From Spinacia oleracea (lineage: Eukaryota; Streptophyta; Magnoliopsida; Caryophyllales; Amaranthaceae), in contig NC_079487.1 of the NCBI RefSeq assembly GCF_020520425.1, forward strand, positions 12,509,501 to 12,573,500: a DNA stretch of 64,000 nt, in the 5' to 3' direction. Below the pieces are notes generated by a model that made no database searches, was not told where the DNA came from, and saw only the letters and a program-made list of their open reading frames with translations. Positions within the stretch are counted from its first letter, which is position 1. Every line of letters begins with the position of its first letter. This document shows, piece after piece, positions 47,346 to 57,943 of the stretch. The position numbers and the translations under genes are program-made.

Positions 47346-49491
47346 TGGTTTTTGAACGTTTGATGTATGCGGAGATGGTAAACAAATGGGGGGTTTATCA
47401 ATGTGGGAAAGGCGCTAGGACATAGATTTGGAATTCAAGAAAATAATGACATTTTTTTGTTTGTTTGTTTTGTTATGTTAACACCTGTTCACTCTTAGGG
47501 ATAATTCAGATTGTCGATTCCTGGGTTAATAGGTTTCAGTTCCCTCTCAATCTCTCAATTGTTGTTGCGGGGATCTTCACGGGTCCTCCCTAACAAGTTC
47601 AGCTTCAATCACCACTGAACCAACAAATAATTAGTTCTTTGTTTGTTTTGAGATGTTAATAGATTGTGAGTTGATTACGAATAAATAATAAAGATATTAG
47701 AAAAACTCTTGATAATCTTCTTCCTTTCCATCTTTATTTAAGGTAAATTAGTCAATTTATTGTTATCTCAGTTTCCATTTAAATTTCTTATCCCCTCTAG
47801 TTGTGGGAATAAAATCAAGGGAATACTCCCCTTTATTTCTCATTTTCAATTCCATCTTGATTTTCAATTCCCACTAACAAACAAGATAATTCCCATTCTT
47901 ATATTCTCATTCCCCTTTCTCAACCAACCATTCCTAGAAAATAAACACCCCACGAGAGAAGTCAAAAGGGAGGCCACGAGTGAGAGAGGAAATTGGGGGA
48001 GCTTTCTTGAAGCCGCGCCAAACCTCGTGGATGTGGGGTCCCTATCCGCACCCTAGCAGTTTTAACTCGGAAAACCAGCACCCCAACTCGCGGGTGCAAG
48101 CTTCTGTGCGCGACTGAATCTCTGTTTTTGTTACTAGGTCGTTTATTGAGCGACATGGCTTGTTTACAATCTTATGCAAGAATTGATAGCATGTACTTAT
48201 GAATTGAGCGAGAGCGTCGCGTGACATGTAGAAATGTTTTTAATATATAGTACATATATGGGGAATTGAAGGGATCGATTTTCCACATCTTAGAGCATAT
48301 TTTTTTATAAAAGATCTTTTACGCACTAGGTGTACAATATAATGTATACCAGTGTAATTTTATCCAAATTTTGTTAACTTTTAACAAAACTTGGATAAAT
48401 TTTTATTAAATTTTACATTATAAACTTTTTTGATGGATAAACATTTAAAAAGGTTACCTAGTTACATTTATATTTTTAGTAGAGATGTCAAACATGTCGT
48501 GTCAGGTCGTGTTCGTCTACGTGTCGAATATAAACGGGTTAGAAACCCTCACCACTAACCCGACATGTGTTCATAAATGTGTCGTGTCGTGTTAACCAGT
48601 TTAACTAATATTGTGGAAAACTCTTGACACTGTCCCAAATTTTTCGTGTCTGCTTCTTGTCGTGCTGTCTTGTTTGTTTAATAAAGTTGGCTCCATTGTA
48701 AAGGTTTATCACCAAACACGTTAAATAACTAGTTGTTTTTTCTTAGGCGTTTTAAGTCGTGTCAGTTTCGTGTTGAGAATCTCAACACTATCCCGGCCCA
48801 TTTAATTAAACGAGTCATAAAACCTTGACATTAACCCGCTTTTTTCGTGTTCGATTCATCTCCAATTTACATTAGTAAAAGTTATAGGGGGTGTTTGGTT
48901 AGGAGAGGTTTGAGGGAAAAAGAGCTTTTTGTGGTGAATTAGAGGTTTGAATTTTAGAAAAAGCTAATTGGGAGTGTTTGGTTAGGAGAGGATTGGAAGA
49001 GAGTTTTGGGGTGAAAAAGCTAATTTTGAAAAAGCTTAATATATGAGCTTTTTGCAATTAGAGGTTTGAGAAAGTGGATGAAAATGACTATTTTGTCATA
49101 CTATTGCCTATTATTACAACCACTATCAACCTTAGTATCCTACATATTTTTCTCCGTGAAGTATAGGGCTAACAAGAAAGAAATAGATAGGCAGAGCTAA
49201 TAAGAATAAAAATAGAGGTTGAATTTTTTTACTATCTTATGATTATTTTGCAATGGATAAGTTGTCTATACTACTGATAAGTGATATCCAAGTTTTGAGT
49301 GTTTGACACGTCATTAAGTCATTTCAAAAGATCAATTGTCAAGTTAGGTAGTGACTAAGACCCATTACTTAAAAAATAAGGTTGTTGTTTAGTAATTCAT
49401 GCATGACATTTTCACGGTAGGTTGCATAAGCAAGAATTAATACGTACGAAAAGGGGTTCTAATACGGAGTAGTTAGAGCATCAATACTAGC
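47346..49491. other. Intergenic region upstream of AKR copy 2
   Basis: No gene seen. 48490-48860 is rich in TGTCGTGTCGTGTT phrases with weak inverted ends (GAGATGTCAAACA and, inverted, GAGATGAATCGAACA), likely an old MITE. GGGTGTTTGGTTAGGAGAGG occurs at about 48889 and in a near copy at 48967, like the left end of a PIF/Harbinger element, but no right end was found. Confidence 0.4.
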
Positions 49492-49704
49492 TACTCCCTC
49501 CGTCCCGGAAATTTGACCTGTTTTTCTTATCGGATCGTCCCTTAATACTTGACCTGTTTCTAAAAATGGATATATTCTAACAATATTATATTATTTCTCA
49601 CTCCATCCCTATTAACCCACCTACCCCTTACTCCATACAAAAAATAATTAAAAATTCAACCCCTACTCTCTCCCAACCCCACCTCTTAACCCACCTCCCA
49701 CTAA

Positions 49705-50812
49705 GGGTGCGTTTTGTTCAACTTATTTGACCTGAACTTATCTGAACTTATCTGAACTTATCTGATCTTATCTGAACTTATCTGAACTTATCTGATCTTA
49801 TCTGAACTTATCTGATCTGAACTTATTGGAACTTTTTGAAACTTATTGGAACTTATCTAAACTTATTGAAACTTATTGGAACTTCTTGAAACTTATTACT
49901 AATAATTAATAATTAATAATTAATAATTAATAATAAATGATAAATAATAAATAATAAATGATAAATAATAAATAATAAATAATAAATAATAAATAATAAA
50001 TAATAAATAATAAATAATAAATAATAAATAATAAATAATAAATAATAAATAATACGGAGTAAATAATAAGTAATAAATAATAAATAATAAATAATAAATA
50101 ATAAATAATAAATAATAAATAATAAATAATAAATAAAATAATAAATAATACAGTACAGTACATAATAAACAATAAATAATAAATAATAAATAATAAATAA
50201 TAAAAAATAAATAATAAATAATTAATAATTAATAATTAATAATTAATAATTAGTAATTAATAATTAATAAATAATAATTAATAATTAATAATTAATAATT
50301 AATAATTAATAATTAATAATTAATAATTAATAATTAATAATTAATAATTAATAATTAATAATTAATAATTAATAATTAATAATTAATAATTAATAATTAA
50401 TAATTAATAATTAATAATTAATAATTAATAATTAATAATTAATAATTAATAATTAATAATTAATAATTAATAATTAATAATTAATAATTAATAATTAATA
50501 ATTAATAATTAATAATTAATAATTAATAATTAATAATTAATAATTAATAATTAATAATTAATAATTAATAATTAATAATTAATAATTAATAATTAAATAT
50601 AATTATTAATAATTAATAATTAAATATAATTATTAATAATTAATAATTAATAAAAATAAAAAAAAATTAATAAGTAATAAAAAATAATAAATAATAAATA
50701 AATAATAAATAATAATATATAATAAATAATAAAAACTAAATAATAAATAATAATTAATAAATAATAAATAATAAATAATCAATAATCAATAATCAATAAT
50801 AAATAATACTAT

Positions 50813-50872
<60 letters not shown>

Positions 50873-51035
50873 ATATTGGAACTTATTGGAACTTATTGAA
50901 ACCTATCTGAACTTATTGGAACTTATTGGAACTTTGAACTTATCTGAACTTATTGGAACTTATTGGAACTTATCTGAACTTATCTGAACTTATTGGACCT
51001 GAAACTTATTTTTTTAAGGTGAACAGAACGCACCC
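49705..51035. mobile_element. PIF/Harbinger-like element filled with AT-rich arrays
   Basis: Ends GGGTGCGTTTTGTTCAACTT and, inverted, GGGTGCGTTCTGTTCACCTT, with a TAA duplication (49702-49704 and 51036-51038). Sub-terminal CTGAACTTAT repeats occur on both sides of a long AT array. No coding sequence. Confidence 0.8.
49895..50880. repeat. Heptanucleotide and trinucleotide AT array
   Basis: (AAATAAT)n from about 49930 changes to (AATTAAT)n from about 50220 to 50640, then mixed AATAAT, and ends in an (AAT)n / (ATT)n inverted pair near 50815-50870. Ile/Tyr/Leu frames across it are artefacts. Confidence 0.9.
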
Positions 51036-51156
51036 TAACTACATTAAAATAATACCCCACTATCAACTATTACCTATTAAATCAAATAAGTCAATTCAAG
51101 TCCCTTAAACTCTGTGCCGGTCAAACCGGGTCGAGTATTCCGGGACGGAGGGAGTA

Positions 51157-51805
51157 TCTCTTAACCCCCTCTTAGCTTTTATCTCTCCTTAAGAGTTAGC
51201 TCTTAGCTAAAATGTGATAACTCTTAGCTCCCTCTTATTTAGAGGTTGATTATGACATTCTCTAAATAAGAGGTAGTTCTTAGAAAATAAGAGGGGTGAG
51301 GTGGAATATTGTGGGGTTTTTATGCTTTCTTTTTGATATTTTTATATTAAAAATAAAATAAAAAAATATGAAAAAGCTACATATATAAGAGTTAGTATAT
51401 TTCTTGTATTTGGGGGAAAATAAGAGCTATCCTTAAATCGAAACGAGAGGTGCACCTAAGCGCTAGTTTGGTTTTATTTTTAGTTTTCGGGTTTAGTTTT
51501 TTCAAAACTGAAAACTAATATTATTTTTCATTAAATTTTTTTACAAAACCAAAATTAATCATTACACTAAACTTAGTTTTATGCTCATGCAAACGTTTAA
51601 AAAAATCTTGTTAAATTACAGATGGGATGTAATAATCATCTTGTATATATCCACCTAGCCACTTGTATTTTGGTTTATGAGAAAGATGTACCCTTGTATT
51701 TCAAAATGAAATTATAAAAATCTCCTTTTTGAAAAAAAATAAAAATTAGATATAATAATCCTATTTCAACGGGTATTCTTTAAAATAGTCCCACATTTTA
51801 GTTAA
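51157..51805. other. Intergenic stretch between MITE and Helitron
   Basis: AT-rich, no gene. Inverted TCTTATTT / AAATAAGAGG phrases near 51228-51290 suggest a small hairpin; nothing else recognised. Confidence 0.4.
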
Positions 51806-53334
51806 CTAGTATGAAGCCCGTGCGATGTACGGATTTGTCAATTTTGATACATTTTTGTTATATTATATCATCGTATATAAATAGGTGTTTTATAAATTAT
51901 ACTTATAATAGAAAGTTGACCTTTTTCAATTTGGAGTATAAATATGTTCTTAATATTTAAAATGTTTATGCATAAGACACTCATAGAAAAATTGAGATAT
52001 GAAATGGTTAGTTCAATAATGGAAAAACTCGAGTTAGTTACTTATCATATGAATTGATCCAAATATCAAAGGTTTAATCTAAATAAAACTCTATTACATA
52101 CTTGATAATCATCTGAAAATATAAAATTAATCGTATACTTAATCACAAATACAATATTTAGTACTATGTAAACGGTTGTAGGAGATTGGTGTGATAACAT
52201 TGTATTGGTTGGATAAGTTAGTTGACCATAATTTTTTAATTCTAGAAAAATGTTATTTAGTTTAAGTAGAACTTTATTGACTTAATTACTAATATAATAT
52301 CTTAGAATATGGTTTTATTATTTGGTATTTAGTTTAAGTAGGACTTACCAACTTTAAAACATATTATGTGTATGTTATGCGTATATTATGCTTTGAAGTA
52401 GGTTAGATTAATCATATATTACACTTCTAAATTTTTCGGCCAGGTAGGCAAACTAACTTAAACACGAAGGCATTTCGAGTAATTTAGAGACAAGAAAAAG
52501 GATGGGTAATTTTGTAGAAGCAGTTGTGCATATATCAGACTTCGGAATTTCAAAAGATATGCCGAAGCATTAATGAGTTAATGACCAATGAATGGGACCC
52601 ATAATATGCAAAGAAAAACATACGGATTTTTCACCAAATGCCCCTGAGGTTTACTTTAATGCACCAAATACCCCTAAACTTTCCAAAATGCACCAAACAC
52701 CCCTGACGTATGCAATAATATCATTAAATGCCCTTTTGTCTGACGGACGTTAACCCTCCGTTACCATGTTTTTACCTTGTTGCCCTTACTTGTCCTTTCT
52801 GGCGCCATATCAAAAAAGAAAAAAAAAAAAAAAAATTCAAAACCTAACTTCCCAACTTCTTCCTCGACATTTCTCTCTGTTCTCTTACAACATTAGAGAG
52901 CACTTGAGTACCAAACCAAAGAGAGAGAAAGATCGAAATTCGCTGGGATTTGTGTAAAACAACTCGCAATAGTTAGTCGAAGTAAATCCCCACGAAAAGA
53001 TCGACAATTTGGTCCAAAAATCTGCAGTTTTCGCGAGTCCTACAAAAGTGGGTGCAAGGAGAGCAAAGGACTGGAATTTGTGGCTTCAACTTCATCAAAA
53101 TTGTGTCAAGGTTAGTTCACTCAATTCGTTTCTTGTTCTTGGTGCTATTTTTTGCGAATTTTGCTTTGATTAGGGTTAGGGTTTTGCTAAAATCGTGATT
53201 TTTCCATGAGATGGGTTAACTTGAATTTTGGGGTGTTAATGGTAAAACATAGTGTCTGGTTGTGCTTTGTTGTTTTGCCTAATGATTTAGTTCATTAATT
53301 TGAATTTTTGTGTTGTGTTTATTGTTTGTATAGG

Positions 53335-54420
53335 ATGGTCGCAATTTGGTTGTTATGTCATTATAATGATCGGAATTTTGATGTGAGGGTACAAGATACT
53401 GATGAAACGAACTACATGGATTTGGTTGATGACTTGTTTGATGATTCTATTAAGCAAGATGTTCTGATTCCCGATTTATTTAGATTGTTTTATGTTAATC
53501 CTAGTACGAATAAAAGAGTAGAATTGTTGAATGATGTTGGTTTGATGGGCATGTGGGGTTTATTTAAGCGCACAGATACTGTGAAAATATGGATAGAGAA
53601 GGCAAATGAGAAGGAAACTTCAATCCAATTTAGGACTGCAGTTAAGAAAAGGAAGGATAGGAAGGAAAGGAAGGCTGCAGAACTTAGAAGGAAAGCTGAG
53701 GAGTTTGAGAGGGAGAGGGAAGAGGAAAGGAGAAGGTTAGAAAGGGAGGCTGAGATTCAAAGGGATTTGGAGGAGCAATTGGCAAACACAGTGGCAGTTG
53801 AGGTGCCTGTGTATGATGTTGAGGATTTAAGCGTAGAGTACGTACGTGTTTACAGCTCACAACATGCTGACTGCTTTTCCCCGGGAGGTTCCCAACCACC
53901 AAATACACAAAAAGAGCCTTCACCACCACCAAGAGAGCCCTCACCACCACCAAATAATCCATCACCACCACCAAGAAGTCCCTCACCACCACCAAATAAT
54001 CCATCACCACCACCAAGAAGTCCCTCACCACCACCAACCTCACCACAGACACAACCACAGCAACAACAACAACAGACAGAACATCAGCAACAACAACAAA
54101 TAGAACATCAACAACAACAACAAACAGAACAACAGCAACACCAACCCACAGAACAGCAGCAACAACATCAAACAGAACACCAGCCAGATCAGACACCCCC
54201 TCCTAACAGGGCTGAGTTAAACAAAGGGAGGGGTTTCAGAATTTCCAGAAGTCATGCTAAGAAGACGGGTGAGTTTGTTCCTAAGAAGAGGGGGGGAAGG
54301 CCTGCTGGTTCAAGGGTGAGGAAACCCACTGCATACAATGTGGAGGAAGAGGAGCAATGGGATGATGAGAGTGATGATGAAAATTTTGAGGAGAGTGAGA
54401 GTGATAGTTGTTTGTCTTGA
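53335..54420 (+). CDS. MULE-encoded PB1-like N-terminal / coiled-coil / Pro-Gln-rich / AT-hook-like protein
   Basis: The start is the Met of MVAIWLLCHYNDRNF, because an intron in the 5' leader (53111-53333, AAG/GTTAGT to TATAG/G) ends one base before this ATG; nine open codons upstream are intronic. The protein has 361 residues. Residues 1-95 resemble the PB1-like N-terminal region found at the front of plant MULE transposases (TVKIWIEKANE at its end). Residues 100-160 are a charged coiled coil (RRKAEEFEREREEERRRLER). Next come four (SPPPNNP/SPPPRSP)-type repeats and a Gln-rich block. The C-terminus has KKRGGRPAGSRVRKP, similar to an AT-hook, and an acidic tail (EESESDS). The zinc-finger and transposase domains normally downstream are absent. 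It may bind DNA and partner proteins in the nucleus; that is inference. Confidence 0.75.
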   Translation: MVAIWLLCHYNDRNFDVRVQDTDETNYMDLVDDLFDDSIKQDVLIPDLFRLFYVNPSTNKRVELLNDVGLMGMWGLFKRTDTVKIWIEKANEKETSIQFRTAVKKRKDRKERKAAELRRKAEEFEREREEERRRLEREAEIQRDLEEQLANTVAVEVPVYDVEDLSVEYVRVYSSQHADCFSPGGSQPPNTQKEPSPPPREPSPPPNNPSPPPRSPSPPPNNPSPPPRSPSPPPTSPQTQPQQQQQQTEHQQQQQIEHQQQQQTEQQQHQPTEQQQQHQTEHQPDQTPPPNRAELNKGRGFRISRSHAKKTGEFVPKKRGGRPAGSRVRKPTAYNVEEEEQWDDESDDENFEESESDSCLS

Positions 54421-54798
54421 TTACTTCTTTACTACAAACATTAGACACAAAAACATTACAATTCCTATTTTAATTGCTGCAGCTTGGAATTTTTTGAGCT
54501 CTTTCACTCTTTTCTTCAGTTTCTTCAGTTCGTCACTTATATTGTCGTTGTCTTCCGATGTTCCCTCATACTCTATATTGCTCTGTTGCTGTTGGTGTTG
54601 TTGATTTTGGTGTAGAACACTTCCTTTGCACCACATAAAATGGTTACAAGGATCACACTTGTAATATAGCCTCTGTGGATTTTTGGATGTCTCGGAGCTT
54701 TTTATTGCACATTTTTTGGAACAAATAGGACAACATTTGTTTGGAACAAGCATGTATGAAAACAGATTGGATGATGATGTATTGGAACAAGAACTCAT
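54421..54798 (-). CDS. MULE-encoded GRF-type zinc-finger protein with C-terminal membrane segment
   Basis: 125 residues from ATG 54796-54798 to TAA 54421-54423. Upstream in frame is a TTEAATTEAS-like repeat preceded by a stop, without another Met. Residues 22-60 fit the GRF zinc finger: CCPICSKK, then NPQRLYYKC, then CDPCNHFMWC. A Gln-rich linker follows, then a Lys/Leu coiled coil (ISDELKKLKKRVKELKKFQA) and a hydrophobic C-terminal segment (IGIVMFLCLMFVV) ending in Lys-Lys. Small plant proteins with a GRF finger, coiled coil and tail anchor are common, and some sit in MULEs. GRF fingers in other proteins bind single-stranded nucleic acid; the role here is unknown. Its stop codon directly abuts that of the facing gene. 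Confidence 0.75.
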   Translation of the reverse strand: MSSCSNTSSSNLFSYMLVPNKCCPICSKKCAIKSSETSKNPQRLYYKCDPCNHFMWCKGSVLHQNQQHQQQQSNIEYEGTSEDNDNISDELKKLKKRVKELKKFQAAAIKIGIVMFLCLMFVVKK

Positions 54799-55200
54799 GC
54801 TGTGTTGTTGTTCTTGCTGCTCTGTTGTTGCTGCTTCTGTTGTTGATGCTTCTGTTGTTGCTGCTTCTGTTGTTTGTTATTGTTGTTGTTGTGTTGTGTT
54901 GTTCTTGCTGCTGGTGTTGTCTATTCTTGTTGTTGCTGTGTTGTTCTTGCTGGTGGTGTTGTGCTGTGTTGAAGTCCTTGCTGCTGCTGCTATTGGTGTT
55001 TGTTCTTGTTGCTTTGCTGTCTTGTTATTCTTGTTGTTGCTGCTGCTGCTGTTGTTGTTTGTTCTTGCTGTTGCTGCTGCTGGTGTTGCAGGGTTCTGCT
55101 TGTTGTTGGTGCTCCTGTTGCAGTGTTCTGGTTGTGCAGGTGGGGGTTTGGGGTGGACTGTTTGTGCAGTTGGGGGGGATTGGGGTTTAGGGCAGTGTGG
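54799..55200 (-). repeat. CAA/CAG-rich low-complexity leader
   Basis: The minus strand is a run of CAACAACAGCAG-type triplets between the right TIR and the GRF gene's ATG, with stops in the gene's own frame. A (CAA/CAG)n block also occurs in the facing gene (54040-54190). Hydrophobic frames on the plus strand (LLLLL, VVVV) are shadows. Confidence 0.75.
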
Positions 55201-55995
55201 TGTTGTTGTTGGGTATGGTATATATAAGGGAAATTAGTGTATGGGTGACTGCAACGGCTATATTATTCAAATTCAACGACTAGTTTTTGGAAAAAAAATT
55301 ACCAAACCTCAGGGGTATTTGGTGCTTTTTACCAAACCTCAGGGGTATTCGGTGCATTATGTTTTAACGAACTAACTGCCTAACGGAGGGTTAACGTCCG
55401 TCAGACAAAAGGGCATTTAATGATATTATTGCATACGTCAGGGGTGTTTGGTGCATTTTGGAAAGTTTAGGGGTATTTGGTGCATTAAAGTAAACCTCAA
55501 GGGCATTTGGTGAAAAATCCGAAAAACATATTATTAGCCCATTGCCTCCGAGCTTCCATCACAATCGCCAACATAAGATATGTCGCCTATGTAACCTACA
55601 GATGGGTATTTTCCGTTAGTATCATACTGCCCGCAGGCATTGAAAAGGCTTGGTATAAGCAAAGACTTCTTGACAGAAAAAATGGGGCTTCTAGTGTTTC
55701 TGGATAAGGATGGTATATAGGATTATACATATAACTATATTCCGTGAATTTTTGTGGAAGCTAAGGGAATCATCCGTGAGTTTTTATAGTCAAGAGCTTA
55801 TATATACAAACAGGTAGAAGAGAAGTAGGATAATTTTTTTGTTGGAATATATCTTTATCATATTATCTACCAATTTAATCTTGGCAAAACTCTAATATTT
55901 TTATTTTGTTTTAATAAACCTAAAATATTAGTTAATTATATGTGATGACGTGGAAATCCTACGTGGACGCTCTAAATGCTCTCCAAAAAACTCCC

Positions 55996-56039
<44 letters not shown>

Positions 56040-56109
56040 TTATTTATTAGATTATAGGTATCCAACTTTTGAACGTTGTCTTCTTTTATTGGTCCATATT
56101 TGTTGGCAA

Positions 56110-56160
56110 CCAATCTATCTATCTATCTATATACTCTACTAAAACACAGGGCGTTCAGTT
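56110..56160 (+). other. Possible Helitron 5' end in plus orientation
   Basis: TCTATCTATCTATATACTCT then ACTAAAACACAGGGCGTTCA resembles 5' ends of plant Helitrons (A/TC junction, TACTAAAACA). Its 3' end would lie beyond the Tat/Ogre insertion and is not visible. 56161-56460 is AT-rich with no other feature. Confidence 0.35.
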
Positions 56161-56922
56161 TGGAGCTGACAAGTATCCCTGTGTACAAAATTTAATTATT
56201 TTAACAAAAACTAAATTCTTAATATATTTACATGATTAGATAAGTTAGAATATAGTTAGCAATCTAATATAGAATATTCATATGATATTTAAATATAATC
56301 TACTATAGAATATTAAGATCTTATGGTTCCAAATATAAAATAAGATCAAAAGTAATGCACGAATCGATTTTTTTTATTTTATTTTTATAATAGTAATGTA
56401 TGGATCAATTACTTTTGGTGTAAATATACTATAGAATATTCATAATTCAATATAATCTACTGTAGACACCTACTTTTGTCCCCGTTCCCGCAAGGGAAAG
56501 GTTCGATGATGAAAGCATAAAAACTCCACTTGACAACGCATCTCCTATAAAATAAACGAATCTCGATTCCCCATTTCATTTCACCCGAAACTTGCTATTT
56601 ATGGAAACCTGCTAAAAATAGTAACTGCCGTAAAAGGTAGCTTCTAAAAGTGGCAAAATCATAAAGGATAGAAACCTGTCAGAATTAGGTGTTGCACTCC
56701 AACATAAATCCTAAATGAGATAGAAAACCGCGAGAATCCTATTCCTAATAGGATTCGGAAATAAGAGTTACGTATTAATTAAAATCCTAACGAACCTAGA
56801 GTTCGTAACGGGCCCAGACGCATTCCGTCATAAAATTGATACGCGCTAAAAGACTCGAATTAATCTCAAACTCTACGGATTTTAGGAATCCGAATCTGAC
56901 TAAACAAAACTGCCCAGACCCT

Positions 56923-56982
56923 ATTTTCATCGCCTGGCTCTGGGCGCCGAAATCTTCGGCGCCCAGGCCTGGGCGCTGAAAA
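56923..56982. repeat. GC-rich double-dyad module, copy 5 (inside the LTR)
   Basis: Same place in the LTR as copy 4, with one base changed in the first arm (TTTTCATCGCC against TTTTCAACGCC). The core GCGCCGAAATCTTCGGCGCC is identical. Confidence 0.85.
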
Positions 56983-57057
56983 TACCTGGGTACGTGTTTT
57001 TTCCTAATTCTTTGTGGATTAGAACTCTGCAATTCTATCTTTCCACGAACTCTTCCC

Positions 57058-57065
57058 TATAAATA
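57058..57065 (+). promoter_or_regulatory. TATA box of second Tat/Ogre LTR
   Basis: TATAAATA in CTTCCCTATAAATAGGCCCC, equivalent to 13291-13298. Confidence 0.7.
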
Positions 57066-57925
57066 GGCCCCTAATTTCGACGTGAAAGAACACACAACAA
57101 CACATAATTATATTCTGAGTATTGACTCCAACCCTTAGCCTAAGCCTCTCGCTGCGAAACTGTTCACGCGTTCTGTCGCAATCGATCCATAAATCGAACA
57201 AAACATATCCTGTCCCATAATTGAGATTCGTTAAATAAAAAGGAGAAATAGCAAAGTCAAAGTGGTTAGTTTTCTGAGAACCGTGACGCACCTCTCAAGG
57301 GTGCGTCGTAATGTGTCCCTTTTCGATGATTTAACTGCTTTCCTCGCCCTTTTTATGAACTGTTAAACTAACCTAATCTGATTGTTCTATCACGCCTCAC
57401 AAATATAATATTTTTGGGAAATCGGATTATCATGCTAGGTCCCTTAATGCTATTTAAATCAGATAACCACGATCGAATTAGTATTATATGTTGCATATTG
57501 CTAAAATCAATTCAGATTAGTTTAATAGTTAACGCATGTCCCTTCAATTATTTATGCTGAGCTAGTAAGGATATCCTGCCTCTGGAGTTATCGACGAGCG
57601 AAGTACTCCTCTCGGTAGTTACAGTCCCCCGAACCCTCAATCTCTACCTTGCGGGTGTATATTGAGAGATCCCCACACCAGGGATCACAAGGGAACCTAC
57701 GGCCGTCGTGGTCAAACATAATTGCACTCCCTTTATGTCACGATAACCGGATTTTGTCAGTTTTTCTCATTGTCGTTAAAATCTGAATGGCGACTCCTAT
57801 ATTACTAGTCAATTGGGTGTATACTCACAGGAAATCCAATTACACTTGATTGAATAAAAAGAATCATCACACCCACGAGGGACAAGGTCACGCATTAGCC
57901 TCGCGCTTTTTCGACCCCCTCACAG

Positions 57926-57943
57926 TGGCGACTCCGCTGGGGA
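57926..57943 (+). other. Primer-binding site for tRNA-Arg(ACG)
   Basis: TGGCGACTCCGCTGGGGA starts two bases after the LTR. It is the exact complement of the 3' 15 nt plus CCA of the tRNA-Arg(ACG) gene at 32504-32576. Arg-primed synthesis is usual in Tat/Ogre elements. Confidence 0.9.

Larger units (their letters stand above)
49494..51154. mobile_element. Stowaway MITE containing a nested element
   Basis: Ends CTCCCTCCGTCCCGG and CCGGGACGGAGGGAG, with TA flanks at 49492-49493 and 51155-51156. The sub-terminal pieces (TTTGACCTG; CCGGTCAAAC) are split by a 1331-bp insertion, leaving about 330 bp of MITE sequence. Confidence 0.85.
52623..55521. mobile_element. Mutator-like element with two convergent genes
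   Basis: Terminal inverted repeats of about 140 bp (52623-52762 and 55382-55521) start CGGATTTTTCACCAAATGCC. A perfect 9-bp target duplication, AAAAACATA, lies at 52614-52622 and 55522-55530, the Mutator size. The right TIR is preceded by two further CCAAACCTCAGGGGTAT phrases (55303-55356). The interior holds a plus-strand gene and a minus-strand gene that meet stop to stop at 54420/54421. No MULE transposase catalytic domain is seen, so movement would need help in trans. The two-gene convergent plan recalls maize MuDR. Confidence 0.9.
51806..56051 (-). mobile_element. Probable non-autonomous Helitron, split by a MULE
   Basis: On the minus strand the 3' end reads CCGTACATCGCACGGG, a short hairpin, then CTTCATA and CTAG at 51809-51806, followed by host T. 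That is the Helitron 3' signature (hairpin, about 10 nt, CTRR, T target). The 5' end is less sure: an A/TC junction at 56052/56051 starts an AT-rich lead-in to AAAGGGGAGTTTTTTGGAGA. Without the MULE it would be about 1.3 kb. 51833-52613 and 55531-56051 hold no genes. Confidence 0.55.
56461..57924 (+). repeat. 5' LTR of a second Tat/Ogre-like element (1464 bp)
   Basis: Starts TGTAGACACCTACTTTTG and ends CCCCTCACA, followed by a PBS, so it is a 5' LTR in plus orientation. It is homologous to the 3' LTR at 12695-14157, but with 3'-LTR-first order the two must belong to different elements. Confidence 0.88.

Noticed and set aside
47760..48056. 98-codon frame upstream of AKR copy 2
   Set aside because: No domain, no splice context, low-complexity Phe/Pro/Ser-rich start; nothing supports a gene.
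49927..50172. 81-codon frame IIYYLLFIIYYLLF resembling a membrane protein
   Set aside because: It is a translated heptanucleotide AT array.
53684..54196. 170-codon hydrophobic minus-strand frame (VVVVDVLFVVV)
   Set aside because: It is the shadow of the Pro/Gln-rich coding sequence on the plus strand.
54683..55237. 184-codon plus-strand frame rich in Leu/Val/Cys that looks like membrane segments
   Set aside because: It is the complement of the CAA/CAG-rich leader; the zinc-finger gene on the minus strand explains the open frame.
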